Shown: one piece after another, positions 15,089 through 18,782 of the stretch
How positions within the stretch are numbered: the stretch's first letter is position 1
Layout: each line of letters begins with the position of its first letter
NCBI GenBank assembly: GCA_947074165.1
Contig: CAMTOT010000013.1
Coordinates: 1-18,782, forward strand
From: an uncultured Bacteroidales bacterium
Lineage (GTDB): Bacteria > Bacteroidota > Bacteroidia > Bacteroidales > JAUNSR01
Length of the DNA stretch: 18,782 nt
Reading direction: 5' to 3'
The notes under the pieces: model-generated
Told to the model about the DNA's origin: nothing
The model's input: the letters and a program-made list of their open reading frames with translations, nothing else
The model's database searches: none
Program-made: the position numbers and the translations under genes

Positions 15089-15922
15089 TTACTCCATTAC
15101 AATTTTGACATTACCAAGCAAATAACCACGACCTCCGGCCTGAACAATCTTAACATTCTTGCCATCTTTATTAGGGATATCTATTCCTTCCCCAAGTGCT
15201 GTATGCGTATGTCCACCAATAATCATATCTACATCTGTACTATTAACAGCTACCATACGGTCTCCTCGTGTATCATTATCCCAATATCCAAGATGCGACA
15301 ATACAATTACAAGATCACAACCATTATCCTTCAACTGCTTAGCATATATATTAGTAGATTCTACAGGATCAAGATAAACAACCCCTTTATAGTTATTTTT
15401 TGCAATCAAACCGTCCGGATCAATAGTAAGACCGATAAGTCCGATTTTAACACCATTAATATCTATTGTATGAGTGCGTTTTACATAATCCGCAAGCGGA
15501 GTATTACTAACGTCATAATTAGTGGAAACCAATGGAAATTCCATCTTCTTAAGCATTTCAAGAAGCGGCTCTATACCATTATCAAACTCATGATTTCCAA
15601 ATGTCGCTGCATGGTAGCCCATTTTATTCATAAGCGTAATCTCAGCATCACCTTTAAAAACATTATAATAAGGTGTACCCTGTACAAAATCTCCTGCGTC
15701 AAACAAAAGAACATTTTTGTTCTCTTTTCTTATTTTTTGTATCGCAGCGAAGCGTCTTGCGACACCTCCCTCGCCGGGATTTGAAAACGCAGTTGTTGGA
15801 TTTGGTTCAATCTGACTATGAGTGTCATTTGTGTGAAGTATAACGATCTCTTTTGTCTGAGCTGAAAGTGCAGCTGAAAAAGAGAGCATTACAACAATAA
15901 TCTTTAAGTACCTTAACGACAT
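15089..15922 (-). CDS. 5'-nucleotidase N-terminal metallophosphatase domain protein
   Basis: This is the catalytic half of a UshA-like enzyme that removes phosphate from nucleotides or splits nucleotide sugars, using two metal ions. The 277-residue product has a signal peptide (MSLRYLKIIVVMLSFSAALSAQ). The full calcineurin-like ligand set is present: HTNDTH (Asp33, His35), DAGD (Asp78), GNHEFD (Asn110, His111), LSH (His210) and GGHTH (His238, His240). The protein stops at NVKIVME, where classical UshA continues into the substrate-binding domain; that domain is encoded by the next gene. A single-base frameshift is unlikely because the second gene has its own lipoprotein signal. A candidate promoter lies at 15982-16014. 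Substrate choice (AMP, UDP-sugar, NAD breakdown products) cannot be read from the sequence. Confidence 0.92.
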   Translation of the reverse strand: MSLRYLKIIVVMLSFSAALSAQTKEIVILHTNDTHSQIEPNPTTAFSNPGEGGVARRFAAIQKIRKENKNVLLFDAGDFVQGTPYYNVFKGDAEITLMNKMGYHAATFGNHEFDNGIEPLLEMLKKMEFPLVSTNYDVSNTPLADYVKRTHTIDINGVKIGLIGLTIDPDGLIAKNNYKGVVYLDPVESTNIYAKQLKDNGCDLVIVLSHLGYWDNDTRGDRMVAVNSTDVDMIIGGHTHTALGEGIDIPNKDGKNVKIVQAGGRGYLLGNVKIVME

Positions 15923-15981
15923 AACTTTAATTTTATTCTCCTCTAAATTTTATGGTCTATACCGACCTCATCTTATTGCCA

Positions 15982-16014
15982 CAAATATAGTTAATATATA
16001 AATAAACAGACAAA
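15982..16014 (-). promoter_or_regulatory. Candidate promoter of the nucleotidase operon
   Basis: On the minus strand TTTG (16014-16011) is followed after 21 bases by TATATTTG (15989-15982), matching the Bacteroidetes -33 TTTG and -7 TAnnTTTG elements. The predicted start is near 15975, giving a leader of about 53 bases before the ATG at 15922. The spacer is slightly longer than the 19 bases seen in the rplS promoter, and AT-rich DNA gives chance matches. Confidence 0.45.
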
Positions 16015-16086
16015 ATATAAAACAACAAAAACTAAAAAGGGTTATATCTAACCATCACATACACAATAACATTTTTAACTCGTTGA

Positions 16087-16117
16087 TTTGCAATTATTAT
16101 TTTTTTTACTACTTTTG
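16087..16117 (+). promoter_or_regulatory. rplS promoter (-33 TTTG, -7 TACTTTTG)
   Basis: TTTG at 16087-16090 and TACTTTTG at 16110-16117 match the Bacteroidetes sigma-ABfr consensus TTTG / TAnnTTTG fully, with a 19-base spacer. Transcription should begin near 16122-16125, right at the left arm of the leader hairpin (16124). The position upstream of a highly expressed ribosomal gene supports the call. Confidence 0.7.
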
Positions 16118-16123
16118 TGCCAC

Positions 16124-16172
16124 TTTTACGCAATCTCTGACAGGGAACGCTACTTGTTTATATTGCGTAAAA
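16124..16172 (+). promoter_or_regulatory. 5' leader hairpin of rplS mRNA
   Basis: TTTTACGCAAT (16124-16134) and ATTGCGTAAAA (16162-16172) form a perfect 11-pair stem. Inside, CAGG (16141-16144) can pair with CTTG (16153-16156), with one G-U pair, leaving a loop GAACGCTA and an asymmetric internal loop. It lies at the very 5' end of the predicted transcript, 33 bases before the ATG. Ribosomal-protein mRNAs often carry autoregulatory leaders that bind their own product, and L19 leaders are known in Firmicutes; whether this is an equivalent in Bacteroidales is inference. It could also be a simple 5'-end stabiliser. Confidence 0.55.
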
Positions 16173-16205
16173 TAATTATCTAACATTATTAAATATCTTA
16201 TCAAG

Positions 16206-16559
16206 ATGGATTTAATTAAAATTGCAGAAGAAGCATTTGCAACAGGCAAACAGCATCCTTCATTCAAAAGCGGTGATACTATTACTATTGCTTACCGTAT
16301 CAAAGAGGGTAACAAAGAACGTATCCAGCAGTACAGAGGCGTTGTGATCAGAATCTCTGGCCACGGAACTAAAAAACATTTTACTGTACGTAAAATGTCT
16401 GATAACGTTGGTGTTGAGCGTATTTTCCCATTGGAATCTCCGTTTATCGAAAGCATCACTGTAAACAAATATGGTAAAGTACGTCGCGCTAAACTTTATT
16501 ACCTACGTGCACTTACCGGTAAAAAAGCTCGTATCAAAGAAAGAAGAATCAAACAATAA
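16206..16559 (+). CDS. rplS: 50S ribosomal protein L19
   Basis: This is a structural protein of the large ribosomal subunit, located at the interface with the 30S subunit. The 117 residues show the whole family pattern: FKSGDTITIAYRIKEGNKER (20-39), QQYRGVVIRISGHG (41-54), FTVRKMSDNVGVERIFPLES (59-78) and the basic C-terminus with KYGKVRRAKLYYLR (87-100) and KKARIKERR (105-113). The length is normal for L19. It has its own promoter and hairpin leader and is followed by a strong terminator. In many bacteria rplS sits with trmD and rimM; here it stands alone, divergent from the nucleotidase operon. Confidence 0.98.
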   Translation: MDLIKIAEEAFATGKQHPSFKSGDTITIAYRIKEGNKERIQQYRGVVIRISGHGTKKHFTVRKMSDNVGVERIFPLESPFIESITVNKYGKVRRAKLYYLRALTGKKARIKERRIKQ

Positions 16560-16574
16560 TTTCTTTTCGAGGAT

Positions 16575-16616
16575 AAAAAATGGCATCACAACTCTGTTAT
16601 GGTGCCATTTTTTTTT
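16575..16616 (+). terminator. Rho-independent terminator of rplS
   Basis: AAAAAATGGCATCA (16575-16588) pairs with TGGTGCCATTTTTT (16600-16613), 14 pairs including one G-U that only works on the plus strand. Nine consecutive T (16608-16616) close it. It begins 15 bases after the rplS stop. Its loop and T run overlap the candidate promoter of the next gene. Confidence 0.92.
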
Positions 16617-16623
16617 ACATTTG
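16593..16623 (+). promoter_or_regulatory. Candidate promoter of the HD phosphohydrolase gene, overlapping the rplS terminator
   Basis: TACATTTG (16616-16623) matches TAnnTTTG exactly, and TCTG (16593-16596) is one base off the -33 TTTG at the same 19-base spacing as the rplS promoter. The -33 box lies in the terminator loop, and the first T of the -7 box is the last T of the terminator tract. A start near 16630 gives a leader of about 23 bases before the ATG at 16653. Confidence 0.5.
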
Positions 16624-16652
16624 TTCATTACCTATCAATAAGTTGTGAAATT

Positions 16653-18689
16653 ATGGCTTCCAGAAATATCTTCAGACACGAAAATATTATCCGTATATTA
16701 ATATATCTCGCTTCGGTAGCGGTAATCGTATATTTTCTTCCACGAGAGAGCAAGTTCAGATATCACTTTCAGGAAGGAAAACCATGGAAGTACGGACTTC
16801 TTACAGCTCCTTTTGATTTTCCAATATATAAAAGCGATAATCAGGTAGCTCAAGAAAAAGACAGCGTCCTTAAATCATATCAGCCATATTACAAAATAAA
16901 CAATGATATGATGACTCGCAATCTTGCGGCCTTTGACGATTATTATAATAAAAACAAAAAAGGAATTGACAGAAAGGAATATAATAATATCAAGGAACAG
17001 ATTACGGAAATATATGTAAACGGAATTATTTCCGCAAAAGCACTTAATGACCTTAAAAAGAATGATATTAAAACTATACGTGTCATTGACAAAAATGTAT
17101 CCAGATTAAAACACACAACCAACCTTATGACAGTAAGGCAGGCCTATGAAGATATCATACAAAGGGCAAGCGAAGGAAAAAGAAAAAATATTAAAGATCT
17201 GAATATAAATAATTTTCTTTCCGAAAATCTTACTTTCGACTCCATTACATCTCAAAAAGTAAAGAATGAATTAATTCAGAATGTTTCCATATCAAGCGGT
17301 ATGGTACAGGCGGGAGAACGTATAGTTGACAGGGGTGAAATCATAACTCCACAGACATTCGGCATATTAAACTCACTTGAAACTGTTAGTCAAAAAAGAT
17401 CCGGTTCTGCCCGACAGCAATCTCTCACTTTAATAGGTCAGGTATTCCTTACACTTATAGCTATAGGTGCAATGCTGCTATACCTGCGCATGTTTAGGAT
17501 AGAAATGTATAATCGCTTTCGAGATATACAGGTAATCCTTCTTATGATCACATCAATTGTTGTACTATCATCATTTTTAAGTCATTTCAGAGTATTAAGT
17601 CTCTATTTAGTTCCATTTGCGATTGTACCAATCGTAATACGCACATTCCTTGACTCCAGAACAGGATTCTTCGCACATTTCGTAACCATCACAATATGTT
17701 CCTTTATAGCACCTTTCGCTTTTGAATTTATGCTTCTGCAAACAGCCATAGGTGTAGCCACGATATTCGTGCTTAAAGACCTTACCGAACGTTCTCAGTT
17801 ATTTAAAACGGCAAGCTTCGTTTTACTTACTTATTGTGTTGTTTATGTTGTATACACAATGATCGTTGAGGGCAATTGGCAAAAAGTAAATATCGAGATG
17901 TTTTTATACTTCACGGTTAGCTCCGCAATGATACTATTTGCCTATCTCCTGATATTTATGCTGGAAAGAACTTTCGGATTTACATCCAATGTCACTCTTG
18001 TTGAGCTATCTAATATTAATTCTCCTCTCCTAAGACGACTTTCCGAGGAATGTTCAGGTACTTTTCAACATGCATTGCTTGTATCAAACCTTGCGGCTCA
18101 GGCAGCAATGAAGATTGGTGCAAATGTACAACTTGTGCGTGTAGGAGCCCTATATCATGATATAGGGAAACTATCAAACCCTCGCTTCTTTGTTGAAAAC
18201 CAACTCGACATAAATCCTCATGATATGATTAGTACAGAACAAAGTATTAATATTATCAAACAACATGTGACAGAGGGTGTAAAACTTGCACAAAAAGAAA
18301 ACCTGCCGTCTGTAGTAACTGAGTTTATTACTACTCACCACGGTGCTGGCAAGCTAAAATATTTCTATAATAAATGGTGTAACGAAAATCCGGATATAGA
18401 ACCCGACAACGCTCTTTTTTCTTATGACGGGCCTAATCCTCAAACAACAGAACAAGCACTCGTAATGATGGCTGATTCTCTTGAAGCCGCTTCGCGTACT
18501 TTAAAAGACTACAGCGACGATTCTATAACCAAACTGGTAAATGGCATTATTGATTCTCAAATTAATGAAGGAATGTTTAAGAATACACCTCTTACTTTTA
18601 AGAATCTGGAAATAGTAAGACAAGAATTTATACAAAGACTTAAAACTATGTACCATGCCAGAATAAGTTATCCGGAACTAAAGAAATAG
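16653..18689 (+). CDS. 7TM-HD phosphohydrolase, PgpH-like cyclic-di-AMP phosphodiesterase
   Basis: This membrane protein of 678 residues probably hydrolyses cyclic di-AMP to pApA inside the cell. A first membrane helix (about 11-29) precedes a 225-residue extracytoplasmic 7TMR-HDED-type domain. About seven membrane segments follow between 258 and 436, then a cytoplasmic HD domain. Metal and catalytic residues line up with Listeria PgpH: His473 (FQHALL), His502-Asp503 (YHDIGK), His538 (KQHVTEG), His562/His563 (THHGAG) and Asp608 (MMADSLEA). The frame is open from 16599, but those extra 18 codons begin inside the rplS terminator, downstream of its stem, and contain a phenylalanine run from the T tract. 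The ATG at 16653 (MASRNIFRHENI) is therefore the start. The extracytoplasmic domain suggests that an envelope signal adjusts second-messenger breakdown. The substrate assignment comes from family knowledge only. The gene is complete, ending 46 bases before the adapter tail. Confidence 0.9.
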   Translation: MASRNIFRHENIIRILIYLASVAVIVYFLPRESKFRYHFQEGKPWKYGLLTAPFDFPIYKSDNQVAQEKDSVLKSYQPYYKINNDMMTRNLAAFDDYYNKNKKGIDRKEYNNIKEQITEIYVNGIISAKALNDLKKNDIKTIRVIDKNVSRLKHTTNLMTVRQAYEDIIQRASEGKRKNIKDLNINNFLSENLTFDSITSQKVKNELIQNVSISSGMVQAGERIVDRGEIITPQTFGILNSLETVSQKRSGSARQQSLTLIGQVFLTLIAIGAMLLYLRMFRIEMYNRFRDIQVILLMITSIVVLSSFLSHFRVLSLYLVPFAIVPIVIRTFLDSRTGFFAHFVTITICSFIAPFAFEFMLLQTAIGVATIFVLKDLTERSQLFKTASFVLLTYCVVYVVYTMIVEGNWQKVNIEMFLYFTVSSAMILFAYLLIFMLERTFGFTSNVTLVELSNINSPLLRRLSEECSGTFQHALLVSNLAAQAAMKIGANVQLVRVGALYHDIGKLSNPRFFVENQLDINPHDMISTEQSINIIKQHVTEGVKLAQKENLPSVVTEFITTHHGAGKLKYFYNKWCNENPDIEPDNALFSYDGPNPQTTEQALVMMADSLEAASRTLKDYSDDSITKLVNGIIDSQINEGMFKNTPLTFKNLEIVRQEFIQRLKTMYHARISYPELKK

Positions 18690-18735
18690 AGATTTATATC
18701 ATTATACTAATCTTAATTTCCGTTTAAAAGCTAAT

Positions 18736-18782
18736 AGATCGGAAGAGCGTCGTGTAGGGAAAGAGTGTACGTCCTGGTGTAG
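18736..18782. other. Illumina adapter sequence retained at the contig end (not genomic)
   Basis: From AGATCGGAAGAGC at 18736 the sequence follows the reverse complement of the Illumina TruSeq P5-side adapter for 33 bases (to 18768). It is followed by an 8-base segment ACGTCCTG (18769-18776) in the i5 index slot and GTGTAG (18777-18782), the next adapter bases. ACGTCCTG is the reverse complement of CAGGACGT, which I recall as TruSeq i5 index D507. All 47 bases are accounted for by adapter structure, so true sequence stops at or before 18735. Confidence 0.97.

Noticed and set aside
15085..15091. Sequencing or mutational frameshift splitting one 5'-nucleotidase gene
   Set aside because: The downstream half begins with its own complete lipoprotein signal peptide that has no place inside a fused enzyme, and the upstream half ends cleanly after its domain.
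15203..15784. Open frame of 193 codons on the plus strand opposite the metallophosphatase gene
   Set aside because: Its translation is low-complexity (Ile/Asn/Tyr/Lys-rich) with no recognisable motif and it lies fully antisense to a gene with all catalytic residues conserved.
16599..16652. Upstream in-frame ATG for the HD phosphohydrolase gene
   Set aside because: It lies inside the 3' arm of the rplS terminator and would encode a Phe run from the T tract; the ATG at 16653 fits the family N-terminus.

Overview
The window looks like a chromosomal contig end from an AT-rich member of the Bacteroidales (Bacteroidetes). The signs are: a ~900-residue topoisomerase IV subunit A of the Bacteroidetes type; promoters that fit the TTTG / TAnnTTTG consensus of the phylum; start codons preceded by A-rich sequence with no clear Shine-Dalgarno; a 5'-nucleotidase split into two genes; and a NagZ-type glycosidase fused to a serine hydrolase. 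I cannot name the genus from the sequence. The last 47 bases (18736-18782) are not genomic: they match Illumina P5-side adapter read-through, so this is a short-read assembly whose true end is at or before 18735.

Layout. (1) 1-4732, plus strand: parC, then a secreted beta-rich protein of unknown function (probably DUF3316) and an S41-family lipoprotein protease, each about 13 bases apart, so probably one transcript. (2) 4748-8856, minus strand: a compact set of four glycosyltransferases (one GT4-type and three GT2-type). It converges on the protease gene and is separated upstream by the strong metG terminator. It contains no flippase, polymerase or sugar-nucleotide genes. (3) 8991-11030, minus strand: metG (methionyl-tRNA synthetase), flanked on both sides by strong hairpins. 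(4) 11152-15922, minus strand: an exported-enzyme operon. The metallophosphatase half and the nucleotide-binding half of a UshA-like 5'-nucleotidase are separate genes 4 bases apart, followed by the large NagZ-like/serine-hydrolase fusion. (5) 15923-16205: a 283-base divergent promoter region. (6) 16206-18689, plus strand: rplS (ribosomal protein L19) with a hairpin leader and a strong terminator, then a 7TM-HD phosphohydrolase of the PgpH (cyclic-di-AMP phosphodiesterase) type whose promoter overlaps that terminator.

Most genes are housekeeping or cell-envelope functions: DNA topology, translation, a nucleotide second messenger, peptidoglycan or nucleotide salvage in the periplasm, and surface glycan assembly. 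I saw no tRNA, rRNA, CRISPR array, insertion sequence, prophage or integrase. No stretch over 300 bases lacks a gene. The most unusual points are the adapter tail, two hairpins with an identical 8-base loop just upstream of metG, the rplS leader hairpin at the predicted transcription start, the split nucleotidase, and the terminator/promoter overlap between rplS and the HD gene.
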